Numbered from the stretch's first letter, positions 1 to 9,976 are shown. The stretch: 64,000 nt of DNA from Lewinellaceae bacterium (GCA_020636215.1 JACJYG010000004.1:310001-374000), one strand, 5' to 3'. A program made the numbers and translations. Notes: a model not told the origin generated them from the letters alone.

Positions 1-247
1 GCGGGTGACACTAAGTTTCTCCGAACTCCAGTTAGGTGAATTGAGCAATACCTCCTCCGTACTTGAGCCTAGCGTAACGGTACAGTTACGCAACCAACTG
101 GGCCAACTGCTCGAGCAGCGCCAACTGGCGCCTGGCGCCGAACGCCTCGACTGGGATGTCAGCCATCTGAATCCTGGCTTGTACCTCATCGAAGTGCAGG
201 AAGAAGGCCAGGCGCCGCAGGTGCTCAGGTTTGTGAAGGCGGAGTAG
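1..247 (+). CDS. T9SS cargo protein, C-terminal sorting domain (5' end outside window)
   Basis: Only the last 82 or so codons are inside the window. The reading frame is open from base 2, so the gene is cut by the window edge. The visible part is a type A T9SS sorting domain: beta-strand-rich, with an LRNQLGQLLE-like strand, a DWDVSHLNPGLYLIEV strand near the end and a basic LRFVKAE tail. It closely resembles the C-terminus of the 2903-residue protein that follows, so the two are probably neighbouring paralogous secreted proteins. In this family the domain directs the folded protein through the outer membrane and is then removed. The body of the protein cannot be inferred from this fragment. 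Confidence 0.8.
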   Translation, partial: RVTLSFSELQLGELSNTSSVLEPSVTVQLRNQLGQLLEQRQLAPGAERLDWDVSHLNPGLYLIEVQEEGQAPQVLRFVKAE

Positions 248-261
248 AGGAGTGGAGGAGT

Positions 262-372
262 TTATAAGTTGAGGAAGTTGAGAGGGTTGAGAGGGTTGAG
301 AGCAAGACTCAACCTCCTCAACCCTCTCAACTTCACTCAACTTTTCTCAACTTCACTCAACTTTCCTCAACC
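262..372. repeat. 9-bp tandem array of the CTCAACCCT/GTTGAGAGG type
   Basis: Units of GTTGAGAGG run first in one orientation (about 269-304) and then as the complement, CTCAACCTC, CTCAACTTC and similar (about 308-370). The two halves can fold back on each other. The array starts about 15 bases after the stop codon. Three more copies of the same array type occur at 9487-9556, 49284-49380 and 53965-54105, each just behind a gene end. Confidence 0.85.
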
Positions 373-375
373 TGC

Positions 376-420
376 ACAAGCGCCACCTCCGGGAAACCCG
401 GGGGTGGCGCTTGTCTTTTT
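376..420 (+). terminator. Rho-independent terminator
   Basis: A GC-rich stem of about 14 bp (ACAAGCGCCACC paired with GGTGGCGCTTGT, extended by CCGGG/CCCGG) closes on AAA and is followed by CTTTTT. It ends the partial T9SS gene. The hairpin at 9565-9605 is similar in sequence. Confidence 0.85.
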
Positions 421-441
421 ATCATGCAAAAAAAATCATTA

Positions 442-642
442 TTTCACTCAACATCCCGCCCAAATCCCCGTACATTTGAGGGGAAGTTCTCAATTGATGT
501 TCCATTAAGGCGCCCTTCCTAGTAGCGTAAGCGCCTTCTTTTGAGAGCAGAACCCACTTTCTCTGTCACCCAAGCAAATACTATATTCAGCATTAGCCTT
601 TCGCCGGATTTCTGAATTGCTCATCCAGTTCTTTACGTAAAG
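442..642 (+). promoter_or_regulatory. Leader region of the giant HYR protein: candidate -7 box, hairpin and palindrome
   Basis: The 310-base gap before the giant gene holds a perfect Bacteroidota-type -7 box, TACATTTG at 471-478, without a clear -33 TTTG at normal spacing. A hairpin at 507-540 (AAGGCGC/GCGCCTT followed by CTT) lies in the predicted leader. A perfect 12-base palindrome, CTTTACGTAAAG, lies at 631-642 and could be an operator. Function is inferred; only the motifs are seen. Confidence 0.35.
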
Positions 643-731
643 AAAAGCGTGATGCAGAACGCCAGCATTTCAAGGAGGGCCTTAAAAAAGCATGTTTGTT
701 TTCCCTTTTTCCAAAATATACGACCTAAAAG

Positions 732-3700
732 ATGAAAAAGACGACCTTATTCCTTAGCCTTTTCTTAGGTATGGCCCTGTTTCAGTTACAGGCCCAGAAC
801 ATTTCCAGAAGTAATGCAGACGATATGCCCGGTGCAGTAAGTACTCTTGCTGCCAGTCCGGCAATCAGTAAAATTTTGCCCAGGCAGAATCCCCAACGGC
901 CAACTTCCGGGGCCAATGTCCAGCGGCTGCCAAGTATCATCTTTACCAGCTGCCCATCGAATATCACTGTAGATGCGGAAGCTGGAACCTGTGCAGCAAC
1001 CGTCACCTACCCGGAACCGACTACTGATGCCCCCTGTACTCCGGCAGGTGGCCCGGAGCTCAACCTTCCAACCCCTTTCAATACCAATAATGGACAGCGG
1101 GGCATTATGTTTGACATTACCGCCACAAATGAGATCACTATCGAACGTTTCGATTGTAATCTCTATTCTGGTACTACTGCCAATTATGAGATCTATTACA
1201 AAGCCGGCACCCATGTGGGTTTTGAAAATGATGGCGCCGCCTGGACTAAAGTAGGCCCCACCGTCAGCATTACCTCTTTAGGCAACAACGTTGCAACTCC
1301 CATTCCCATTGATGTGGATGTCGTCATTCCTGCCGGCCAGCGATATGCCTTTTATATTACGAATGACTTCGGCGGCGGCACCAACTACACCGATGGAACA
1401 GCCGTCGGCAACCTCCTGGCCAGCGACGCCAACCTGAGTGTATATGAGGGAGTCGGAAAAAGCTATCCCTTCGGATTGACTTTTACGGTCAGAAATTTCA
1501 ACGGGATTATTTACTATCGGGAAGGAGGATGCGCCGCCACTATTACGCAAACCATGGGCCTCGGCAGCGGCGCCAGCTTCCCCGTAGGTACTACAACAGA
1601 AACTTATGTGGCGGATGATGGTGCAGGTAACACAGCCACCTGTTCCTTCACGGTAACCGTGGAGGATAATGAAGCCCCCAACGCCCTTTGCCAAAATTTA
1701 ACCGTACAACTTAATGCTGGCGGCGCCGCTGCCATTACAGTCAATGATGTGGACGGCGGTTCCACCGACAACTGCGGCATTGCTTCCCTGAATGTGGCGC
1801 CCAACAGCTTCGACTGCGGTGATGTAGCCACTACCCCTCCTCCTACCGATCTCTTTATCTCCGAATACATCGAAGGTAGTTCCGACAACAAAGCCCTTGA
1901 AATTTTCAACGGTACAGGCGCCAGTGTAGACCTAAGCGATTATGAGTTGTTCATCTCCCGCAATGGTGGTTCTACCACCTCGGTGATAGCCCTGAGCGGA
2001 ACGCTGGCCAATGGTGATGTCTTTGTCATCGCCAACCCCGGCGCGAACAGTTCAATCCTGGCAGTGGCTGACGCCACGGCTAACAATATTGACTTCACCG
2101 GCGATGACGCCATCGCCCTGCGCCTGGTAGGTGGAGGAGCAAACGTCGACATCTTTGGCCGCATCGGCCAGGACCCTGGCTCCGCATGGACCGGCGGCGG
2201 GCTTAGCACCCAAAACCAGACCTTGCGCCGTAAATCAACGGTCACTTCCGGCATAACCACTAACCCCGCTTCCGGTTTCCCAACTCTCGCAACAGAATGG
2301 GATGAATACCCCCAGAACAACAGCTCAGGGTTGGGCGCCCACAGCCTGACCGGAGTAGCTGCTACGGCAAGCCTGACCGTAACCGATGTTAATGGGAATT
2401 CCTCCACATGCTCGGCAACCATTACCGTCCAGGACAATGTAGCGCCAACGGCGAATTGCCAGAACATCACAGTTCAACTCAATGCCGGCGGTACAGCAGC
2501 CATTTCAGCCAATGATGTGAACAATGAATCTACCGATGCTTGTGGTATCCAGTCGGTAGCCGTCAGCCCGCAGTCTTTCGGATGTGCTGATGTTGGCAAT
2601 AGTTCAACAACTTTGACTGTAACCGATACATACGGCAACAGCAGCAACTGCACCGCTACAGTAACCGTTGAGGACAACATTGCGCCAACAGCGGCTTGCC
2701 AGGATATCACCATTCAACTCAATGCCGGCAATACGGCTACCATCTCAGGCAATGATGTGGACGATGGCTCCAGCGATAATTGCGGCATTGCTTCCCTGAA
2801 TGTATCCCAAAACACTTTCAACTGCAATGATATCAGCACGCCACCGCTTGCTACCAGCCTGTTCATCTCCGAATACCTCGAAGGCAACTCCAGTAACAAA
2901 GCCCTGGAGATATTCAACGGTACAGGCGCAAGTGTAAACCTGAGCAGTTACGAGTTGTTCATCTCGCGAAGTGGAGGCTCTTCCACTTCGGTGATCTCCC
3001 TGAGTGGCGCCCTGGCCGATGGCGATGTTTTTGTCATCGCCAACCCCGGCGCGAACAGCTCAATCCTTGCCGTTGCTGATGCGACCAGCAATAACATCGA
3101 CTTCAATGGTGACGACGCCATCGCCCTGCGCCTGGCAGGTGGGGGCGCAAACATCGACATCTTTGGCCGCATCGGCCAGGACCCAGGTTCTGCCTGGACC
3201 GGAAGTGGCGGCATTAGCACCCAAAACCAGACGCTGCGCCGTAAACCAACGGTCACTTCCGGCGTAGCCACCAATCCCGCTTCCGGATTCCCCACTCTCG
3301 CAACAGAATGGGACGAATACCCCCAGAACAACAGCGCAGATTTGGGCGCCCATAGCTTGTCAGGAATGGGCATCCCGGTAACCCTGATCGTGACAGATAA
3401 TGCCGGCAATAGCAGTAATTGTATAGCAAATGTTACCGTTCTCGCTGGGGTTACCCCCTGCTGTGTTCCGCCCCAAGCCCTTTGTTCCTCTACCCCAGTG
3501 CCACTACCGCTCGACAATTCCGGTAATGCCACTCTAACTGCAGCGATGGTAGATGCCGGAAGTATGGCGGGATGTGGGCTGGAAAGCCTTACCGTGAGCC
3601 CCAATACCTTTACTTGCGGAGACGTAGGCGCCCAAACTGTTACCCTGATTATCACCGATATCAATGGTGATAGCGATAATTGCACGGCTACCGTAACCGT

Positions 3701-6700
3701 CAGTGATAACGAAATGCCGGCCCTTACCTGTCCGCCTTCGGTTGCCATTGAGGCAGATAATAGTTGTATGGCTATAGTGCCAGATCTTTTCATCGCCACC
3801 AACGGCCCGGTCATTACCAATAGCCGTACAGATTTTTTCAGCATCCAGGGACAGAAGGGGTGGGAATATGGCCAATACGCTGCTTTTGATGCAAACGGGT
3901 TTACCCAGTTGCCCACCTGGACAGGTTCCACCTGGATTGGTGATGAATCATTTGGCACCCCATTCATAGGTTTTGAAAGTAGCCATCCCGGTTTTGACGA
4001 CCTGAAATGGGCTGTCCGGCGTTGGACAAGTAACTACGCAGGGGTTGTTCAGATAAGCGGGGAATTCTATGACCGGGATCTCAACTGCGGCGATGCCGTT
4101 AATGTACGTATTTTTCAAAATGGGAATCAAGTATACGAATACCTGGATGTAACTGGAATCAGTACTCCCTATTCCTTCCAACTTACCATTCAACCGGGTG
4201 ATTTGATAGATTTTGCCGTCGATCCTAAATCTACCGCCTCTTGCGATAATACTTATTTCGAAGCCACAATAACTGCCCTTAACATTGTACCGGTAGCAAG
4301 CGATAACTGCCCTGTAAACTTGAATATTAGTCAAAGCCCGGCGCCCGGCGCCCAGGTTGGTATTGGAATTACCCCAATTGTTATTACAGCAACAGATGCT
4401 GCAGGTAATTCAAATTCCTGTTCGGTCAATCTAACCGTTCTGGACCTCAGCTCCCCCATTGCTGTTTGTTCAAACTTAACCATACAACTGGATCCAAATG
4501 GCGCCGCCAGTGTCACAGCCTCCCAGCTTGCCAGTGGCAGCTCGGATAATTGCGGCGCCCCCAGCCTTAATATCACTAATGGATTAACCGATTATACCTG
4601 CGACAATATCGGTAATACCTACACTCTGACTGTTGCGGTTTCGGATGCAGCCGGCAATTTGACAAGCTGTACAGCAAACGTAACTGTAAGTGATGATGTT
4701 AATCCCTGCTGTGCTGCTCCACAAGCCCTGTGCTCCCCCACTCCGGTATCACTGCCGCTCGATAACTCCGGTAATGCTACCCTAACCGCAGCGATGGTAG
4801 ATGCCGGAAGTACAGCGGAATGCGGCCTGCAAAGCCTTACTGTTAGCCCCAATACCTTTAATTGTGCAGATATTGGCGCCCAAACCGTTACCCTGATTAT
4901 CACCGATATCAATGGTGATAGCGATAATTGTACAGCAACTATAAGCGTTGAAGACAATGTGGCCCCAACCGCCCTTTGTCAGAATCTCACTGTGCAGCTC
5001 AACGCCGCCGGTAATGCCTCCATCACCGCTAATGATGTCGATAATGGTTCCAACGACGCCTGCGGGATTCAGTCGGCAGTACTCAGCCAGCAGGCGTTTG
5101 GTTGTGCCGATGTCGGCGCAAACTCCGTCACCCTCACCGTAACCGATAACAACGGCAACTCCAGCAACTGTAACGCTAGTGTTACGGTTCAAGACAACGT
5201 GGCCCCAACCGCTCTCTGCCAGAACATCACCGTGCAGCTCAACGCCGCCGGTAATGCCTCCATCACCGCTAATGATGTCGATAATGGTTCCAACGACGCC
5301 TGCGGGATTCAGTCGGCAGTACTCAGCCAGCAGGCGTTTGGTTGTGCCGATGTCGGCGCAAACTCCGTCACCCTGACGGCAACCGACAATAACGGCAACT
5401 CCAGCTCCTGCAACGTTACTGTTACAGTACAGGACAACGTGCCCCCAACTGCTCTCTGCCAGAATATCACCGTGCAGCTCAACGCTGCCGGTAATGCCTC
5501 CATCACCGCTAATGATGTCGATAATGGTTCCAACGACGCCTGCGGGATTCAGTCGGCAGTACTCAGCCAGCAGGCGTTTGGTTGTGCCGATGTCGGCGCA
5601 AACTCCGTCACCCTCACCGTAACCGATAACAACGGCAACTCCAGCAACTGTAACGCTAGTGTTACGGTTCAAGACAACGTGGCCCCAACCGCTCTCTGCC
5701 AGAACATCACCGTGCAGCTCAACGCCGCCGGTAATGCCTCCATCACCGCTAATGATGTCGATAATGGTTCCAACGACGCCTGCGGGATTCAGTCGGCAGT
5801 ACTCAGCCAGCAGGCGTTTGGTTGTGCCGATGTCGGCGCAAACTCCGTCACCCTCACCGTAACCGATAACAACGGCAACTCCAGCAACTGTAACGCTAGT
5901 GTTACGGTTCAAGACAACGTGGCCCCAACCGCTCTCTGCCAGAACATCACCGTGCAGCTCAACGCCGCCGGTAATGCCTCCATCACCGCTAATGATGTCG
6001 ATAATGGTTCCAACGACGCCTGCGGGATTCAGTCGGCTGTGCTCAGCCAGCAGTCGTTTGGTTGTGCGGATGTCGGCGCCAATTCCGTCACCCTGACCGT
6101 AACTGACAATAACGGCAACTCCAGCAACTGTAACGCTACCGTTACGGTACAGGACAACGTGGCCCCAACCGCGATCTGCCAGAATATCACCGTGCAGCTC
6201 AACGCCGCCGGTAATGCCTCCATCACCGCTAATGATGTCGATAATGGTTCCAACGACGCCTGCGGGATTCAGTCGGCAGTACTCAGCCAGCAGGCGTTTG
6301 GTTGTGCCGATGTCGGCGCAAACTCCGTCACCCTCACCGTAACCGATAACAACGGCAACTCCAGCAACTGTAACGCTAGTGTTACGGTTCAAGACAACGT
6401 GGCCCCAACCGCTCTCTGCCAGAACATCACCGTGCAGCTCAACGCCGCCGGTAATGCCTCCATCACCGCTAATGATGTCGATAATGGCTCCAACGACGCT
6501 TGCGGGATTCAGTCGGCAGTACTCAGCCAGCAGGCGTTTGGTTGTGCCGATGTCGGCGCCAACTCCGTCACCCTGACGGTAACTGACAACAACGGCAACT
6601 CCAGCAACTGTAATGCTAGTGTTACGGTTCAAGACAACGTGGCCCCAACTGCTATCTGCCAGAACATCACCGTGCAGCTCAACGCCGCCGGTGCTGCTTC

Positions 6701-9443
6701 CATCACCGCTAATCAGGTAGATGGTGGGTCGACTGATGGTTGCGGCATTGCCGGATTAAGTGTCACCCCCAACACATTCGATTGTACAAATGTGGGCGCT
6801 AATCCCGTCACCCTGCTTACTGCAACCGATAACAACGGCAACTCCAGCTCCTGCAACGCTACCGTTACGGTTCAAGACAATGTCCCCCCAACCGCCCTTT
6901 GCCAGAATATCACCGTGCAGCTCAGCGCCGCCGGGGCCGCTTCCATTACCGCTAATGATGTCGATAATGGCTCCAGCGACGCCTGCGGGATTCAGTCGGC
7001 AGTACTCAGCCAGCAGGCGTTTGGTTGTGCCGATGTCGGCGCCAACTCCGTCACCCTGACCGTAACCGACAACAACGGCAACTCCAGCAACTGTAACGCT
7101 AGTGTTACGGTTCAAGACAACGTGGCCCCAACTGCTATCTGCCAGAACATCACCGTGCAGCTCAACGCCGCCGGTAATGCTTCCATCACTGCTAATGATG
7201 TCGATAATGGCTCCAACGACGCTTGCGGGATTCAGTCGGCAGTGCTCAACCAGCAGTCGTTTGGTTGTGCCGATGTCGGCGCCAACTCCGTCACCCTGAC
7301 CGTAACCGATAACAACGGCAACTCCAGCAACTGTAGCGCTACCGTTACTGTAGAGGACAACGTGGCACCAACGGCGGTTTGCCAGAATATTACTGTACAG
7401 CTCAACGCCGCCGGTAATGCCTCCATCACCGCTAATCAGGTAGATGGTGGCTCCAGCGACGCCTGTGGTATCGCCGGGCTGAGCGCCACCCCCACTTCCT
7501 TTGGTTGTGCCGATGTCGGCGCCAACTCCGTCACCCTGACGGTAACCGACAACAATGGCAACTCCAGCAGTTGTAATGCTACCGTTACCGTAGAGGACAA
7601 CGTGCCACCAACCGCTCTCTGCCAGAATATCACTGTGCAGCTCAACGCCGCCGGCGCCGCTTCCATCACGGCTAATGATATTGATGGCGGATCCAACGAC
7701 CCCTGCGGGATTCAGTCGGCAGTGCTCAGCCAGCAGTCGTTTGGTTGTGCGGATGTCGGCGCCAACTCCGTCACCCTGACCGTAACCGATAACAACGGCA
7801 ACTCCAGCAGTTGTAATGCTACCGTTACCGTAGAGGACAATGTGCCACCAATGGCCGTTTGCCAGAATATTACCGTACAGCTAGGCGACATGGGAACAGC
7901 ATCCATTACTTCCAATGATATTGGCGGCGGTACTACGGATGCCTGTGGTATCAGTTTCCTCATGATCGATATTGATGATTTCAGTTGCGATGATGTGGGA
8001 TCCGATGTGGAGGTAACCCTAATGGCTATTGATGTAAACAGCAATGTATCCAACTGCACGGCTTTCGTAACCGTGGAGGACAATGTCGCCCCAGCTGCAT
8101 TTTGTAAGGACTGGACGGCTTACCTGGAACAGAACGGGCTGACCAGCATAGACGTAGGCAACATTAATGCGGGTTCCACCGATGCCTGCGGCATCTTTGA
8201 CCTTAGCCTGGATCAAACCGAATTCTCCTGCGACAATCTGGAGGAGCCCGTCACGGTGACCCTGACGGTTACGGATGTAAATGGCAACAGCAGTACATGT
8301 ACCGCCAGGGTTTTCGTTGAAGACGAGCTTGCCCCCGACCCGGTTTGCCTCACCAATACCATTTATATTACTGGTAATTACGAGCTGGAGGATACGGATG
8401 TACTGGATTTTGGCGCTACGACGGACAACTGCAATGACTTTTTCGTATCGGCCATTGATGCCGCCACCATTACTTGTTTGGACGAGGGCGAAACCTTCGA
8501 AGTACCGGTGACAGTTAGTGATGGTTCCGGCAACACGGCCAACTGTACTGCTACGATCACAGTGGAGGTAGACAATAGCCTGCCGGAGCCGTGGGCCAGT
8601 GCGGACATAGGCAATCCAGGCACGGGCAACACTTACCAGTTTGACCCCTGCAACCAACCGCCTGTCTTTACGGTCGAAGCCGGCGCTGCCAACAACAGCC
8701 TGGGTAGTGACAATATAGCTTTCATCGGGCAGGAATTGTGCGGTGATGTTCAGATTACCGTCAAGGTGGAAAGTATTACACCCAATGGATATGCCGGATT
8801 GATGATGCGCGAAACCGATGATCCGGGCAGCAAAATGGTTGGGCTCTATTCCAACCTGACCAATATTGTTCGTTGGGAAACCCGGACCGTCACCGATGCC
8901 AATAAGTCTGTCAACTTCTTCAACAAGCCACTCCCCTATTGGCTACGGTTACAGCGACAAGGCAACTGGATCACCGCTTTATACTCTTATAACGGAGTAG
9001 GGTTCTCTTTTGTAACCGCCCAACAAGTACCGATGGAGGCTTGTATCGAAATCGGCTTGGCGGCATACTCCAATATTCCGGGCGAGACAGCAACAGCGGT
9101 GTTCAGCAATGTGGGCATACAAGGTGGCGAAGCGCCACTGGCGATATTGCCGGGTAATTCGGTGGAACCTGGTAGCGTCAGCCGGAACATCAGCTTGTTC
9201 CCCAACCCAACAAGAGCGATGGTAACATTGGAGTTTGGCCCGGAGGCAGTGTCCGATCAGGATAATCAAACCACGGTGCGGCTGCGCAATGAGCTTGGGC
9301 AACTGATTGAAGTGCGTCAAATAGAGGAACCTATCGAGCGCATGGATTGGGATGTCAGCCAACTTAGCCCGGGCCTTTACTTCATCGAAGTATTCACAGA
9401 AGGGCAAGCGCCACAGCTGCTTCGCTTTGTGCGGGCGGAGTAG
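732..9443 (+). CDS. Giant HYR-repeat, LTD-containing T9SS surface protein
   Basis: The 2903-residue product starts with a clear signal peptide (MKKTTLFLSLFLGMALFQ, cleavage after QAQ). An HYR-type Ig-like domain from about residue 75 is interrupted by a beta-sandwich insert. Two almost identical lamin-tail-like (LTD) domains start near residues 372 and 709. A duplicated HYR-like module lies at about 910 and 1325. About thirteen 80-residue HYR-like repeats span roughly 1415-2455, each with four conserved Cys. A laminin-like or concanavalin-like beta domain covers about 2620-2790, and a T9SS sorting domain starts near 2819. Such proteins are usually exported surface adhesins or matrix components. 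Expected path: Sec to the periplasm, then T9SS to the surface. No catalytic motif is visible. The repeat number should be treated with caution because near-identical units assemble poorly. Confidence 0.93.
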   Translation: MKKTTLFLSLFLGMALFQLQAQNISRSNADDMPGAVSTLAASPAISKILPRQNPQRPTSGANVQRLPSIIFTSCPSNITVDAEAGTCAATVTYPEPTTDAPCTPAGGPELNLPTPFNTNNGQRGIMFDITATNEITIERFDCNLYSGTTANYEIYYKAGTHVGFENDGAAWTKVGPTVSITSLGNNVATPIPIDVDVVIPAGQRYAFYITNDFGGGTNYTDGTAVGNLLASDANLSVYEGVGKSYPFGLTFTVRNFNGIIYYREGGCAATITQTMGLGSGASFPVGTTTETYVADDGAGNTATCSFTVTVEDNEAPNALCQNLTVQLNAGGAAAITVNDVDGGSTDNCGIASLNVAPNSFDCGDVATTPPPTDLFISEYIEGSSDNKALEIFNGTGASVDLSDYELFISRNGGSTTSVIALSGTLANGDVFVIANPGANSSILAVADATANNIDFTGDDAIALRLVGGGANVDIFGRIGQDPGSAWTGGGLSTQNQTLRRKSTVTSGITTNPASGFPTLATEWDEYPQNNSSGLGAHSLTGVAATASLTVTDVNGNSSTCSATITVQDNVAPTANCQNITVQLNAGGTAAISANDVNNESTDACGIQSVAVSPQSFGCADVGNSSTTLTVTDTYGNSSNCTATVTVEDNIAPTAACQDITIQLNAGNTATISGNDVDDGSSDNCGIASLNVSQNTFNCNDISTPPLATSLFISEYLEGNSSNKALEIFNGTGASVNLSSYELFISRSGGSSTSVISLSGALADGDVFVIANPGANSSILAVADATSNNIDFNGDDAIALRLAGGGANIDIFGRIGQDPGSAWTGSGGISTQNQTLRRKPTVTSGVATNPASGFPTLATEWDEYPQNNSADLGAHSLSGMGIPVTLIVTDNAGNSSNCIANVTVLAGVTPCCVPPQALCSSTPVPLPLDNSGNATLTAAMVDAGSMAGCGLESLTVSPNTFTCGDVGAQTVTLIITDINGDSDNCTATVTVSDNEMPALTCPPSVAIEADNSCMAIVPDLFIATNGPVITNSRTDFFSIQGQKGWEYGQYAAFDANGFTQLPTWTGSTWIGDESFGTPFIGFESSHPGFDDLKWAVRRWTSNYAGVVQISGEFYDRDLNCGDAVNVRIFQNGNQVYEYLDVTGISTPYSFQLTIQPGDLIDFAVDPKSTASCDNTYFEATITALNIVPVASDNCPVNLNISQSPAPGAQVGIGITPIVITATDAAGNSNSCSVNLTVLDLSSPIAVCSNLTIQLDPNGAASVTASQLASGSSDNCGAPSLNITNGLTDYTCDNIGNTYTLTVAVSDAAGNLTSCTANVTVSDDVNPCCAAPQALCSPTPVSLPLDNSGNATLTAAMVDAGSTAECGLQSLTVSPNTFNCADIGAQTVTLIITDINGDSDNCTATISVEDNVAPTALCQNLTVQLNAAGNASITANDVDNGSNDACGIQSAVLSQQAFGCADVGANSVTLTVTDNNGNSSNCNASVTVQDNVAPTALCQNITVQLNAAGNASITANDVDNGSNDACGIQSAVLSQQAFGCADVGANSVTLTATDNNGNSSSCNVTVTVQDNVPPTALCQNITVQLNAAGNASITANDVDNGSNDACGIQSAVLSQQAFGCADVGANSVTLTVTDNNGNSSNCNASVTVQDNVAPTALCQNITVQLNAAGNASITANDVDNGSNDACGIQSAVLSQQAFGCADVGANSVTLTVTDNNGNSSNCNASVTVQDNVAPTALCQNITVQLNAAGNASITANDVDNGSNDACGIQSAVLSQQSFGCADVGANSVTLTVTDNNGNSSNCNATVTVQDNVAPTAICQNITVQLNAAGNASITANDVDNGSNDACGIQSAVLSQQAFGCADVGANSVTLTVTDNNGNSSNCNASVTVQDNVAPTALCQNITVQLNAAGNASITANDVDNGSNDACGIQSAVLSQQAFGCADVGANSVTLTVTDNNGNSSNCNASVTVQDNVAPTAICQNITVQLNAAGAASITANQVDGGSTDGCGIAGLSVTPNTFDCTNVGANPVTLLTATDNNGNSSSCNATVTVQDNVPPTALCQNITVQLSAAGAASITANDVDNGSSDACGIQSAVLSQQAFGCADVGANSVTLTVTDNNGNSSNCNASVTVQDNVAPTAICQNITVQLNAAGNASITANDVDNGSNDACGIQSAVLNQQSFGCADVGANSVTLTVTDNNGNSSNCSATVTVEDNVAPTAVCQNITVQLNAAGNASITANQVDGGSSDACGIAGLSATPTSFGCADVGANSVTLTVTDNNGNSSSCNATVTVEDNVPPTALCQNITVQLNAAGAASITANDIDGGSNDPCGIQSAVLSQQSFGCADVGANSVTLTVTDNNGNSSSCNATVTVEDNVPPMAVCQNITVQLGDMGTASITSNDIGGGTTDACGISFLMIDIDDFSCDDVGSDVEVTLMAIDVNSNVSNCTAFVTVEDNVAPAAFCKDWTAYLEQNGLTSIDVGNINAGSTDACGIFDLSLDQTEFSCDNLEEPVTVTLTVTDVNGNSSTCTARVFVEDELAPDPVCLTNTIYITGNYELEDTDVLDFGATTDNCNDFFVSAIDAATITCLDEGETFEVPVTVSDGSGNTANCTATITVEVDNSLPEPWASADIGNPGTGNTYQFDPCNQPPVFTVEAGAANNSLGSDNIAFIGQELCGDVQITVKVESITPNGYAGLMMRETDDPGSKMVGLYSNLTNIVRWETRTVTDANKSVNFFNKPLPYWLRLQRQGNWITALYSYNGVGFSFVTAQQVPMEACIEIGLAAYSNIPGETATAVFSNVGIQGGEAPLAILPGNSVEPGSVSRNISLFPNPTRAMVTLEFGPEAVSDQDNQTTVRLRNELGQLIEVRQIEEPIERMDWDVSQLSPGLYFIEVFTEGQAPQLLRFVRAE
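4981..8100 (+). repeat. Tandem 240-bp coding repeats (about 13 units)
   Basis: Units begin at about 4981 and recur every 240 bases; one unit, at 6661, has an extra codon. Units between 4981 and 6660 differ by only a few bases, and long stretches (for example within 5581-5940 and 5821-6060) are identical. Units after 6661 diverge progressively. This gradient suggests recent expansion or gene conversion in the 5' half of the array. Confidence 0.95.
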
Positions 9444-9486
9444 CCTTCCCATAGGTTGGGAAGCTTGCCCGGCTCTGTAGGAGATG

Positions 9487-9556
9487 GGTTGAGAGAGTTG
9501 AGAGGGTTGAGAGGGTTGAGCGACACCCGCGTCAACTTTCACTGACCCGCTCAACC
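9487..9556. repeat. 9-bp GTTGAGAGG array behind the giant gene
   Basis: Consecutive GTTGAGAG(A/G) units at 9487-9520 are followed by degenerate complementary CTCAACC-like units to 9556. It has the same family and the same gene-end position as the array at 262-372. Confidence 0.8.
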
Positions 9557-9564
9557 ATAACAAC

Positions 9565-9605
9565 AACGCCACCTTCGGGGAACCCGGAGGTGGCGTTGCT
9601 GTTTA
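9565..9605 (+). terminator. Rho-independent terminator of the giant gene
   Basis: AACGCCACCTTCGGG and CCCGGAGGTGGCGTT form a 15-bp stem closed by GAA, followed by a short T-rich tract. The sequence is nearly that of the terminator at 376-420, so the sorting domain, 9-bp array and terminator look like a duplicated 3' module. Confidence 0.8.
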
Positions 9606-9709
9606 TACCGATAAACACTTATATTTTTTCGACAAAATAAAAATCGGCCAGGCAACCTATAGGGGATGCTGTACGTTTTTATCATCAAATTGAAGAGAAC
9701 AATCGTACC

Positions 9710-9976
9710 ATGATACAACAAGTCATATCTCATCCAACACTATCTGCTATGCATAAGCAAATCATTGACCACATCAGTTGGAGGTTAAACGTTTCTCCCT
9801 CCAGCATCCACCCCTATACCCATCTTGAGGACGACCTGCACCTCGACGCCATCGATATCCTGTTGTTGATCGCCGAGTTGGAAAGCCGATTCAATGTCTA
9901 CCTCTCTACCGAGGAAGCCAATTCAATCGAAACCATTCATGATGCCAGTATTTTCCTGCAAAAGCGCGCTGCCTGA
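9710..9976 (+). CDS. Acyl-carrier-protein-like protein lacking the phosphopantetheine serine
   Basis: The 88-residue product has the length and helix pattern of an acyl carrier protein: an amphipathic helix 1, an acidic EDDLHLD stretch, then a helix ILLLIAELESRF like helix 2 of ACP, and a C-terminal helix. The usual Asp-Ser-Leu at the start of helix 2 reads Asp46-Ala47-Ile48, so the Ser that carries 4'-phosphopantetheine is absent. It cannot act as a normal acyl carrier unless another residue is used. It could be a scaffold or regulatory ACP fold. It lies alone behind the giant gene's terminator and ahead of an unknown gene, with no fatty-acid or polyketide genes beside it. Confidence 0.75.
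   Translation: MIQQVISHPTLSAMHKQIIDHISWRLNVSPSSIHPYTHLEDDLHLDAIDILLLIAELESRFNVYLSTEEANSIETIHDASIFLQKRAA

Noticed and set aside
4782..6632. 616-codon open frame on the minus strand of the HYR repeats
   Set aside because: It is a by-product of the stop-free 240-bp repeat; the plus strand has the signal peptide, conserved Cys pattern and sorting domain.
4981..8100. Regular repeats considered as a CRISPR array
   Set aside because: Units are 240 bp, coding and without variable spacers.
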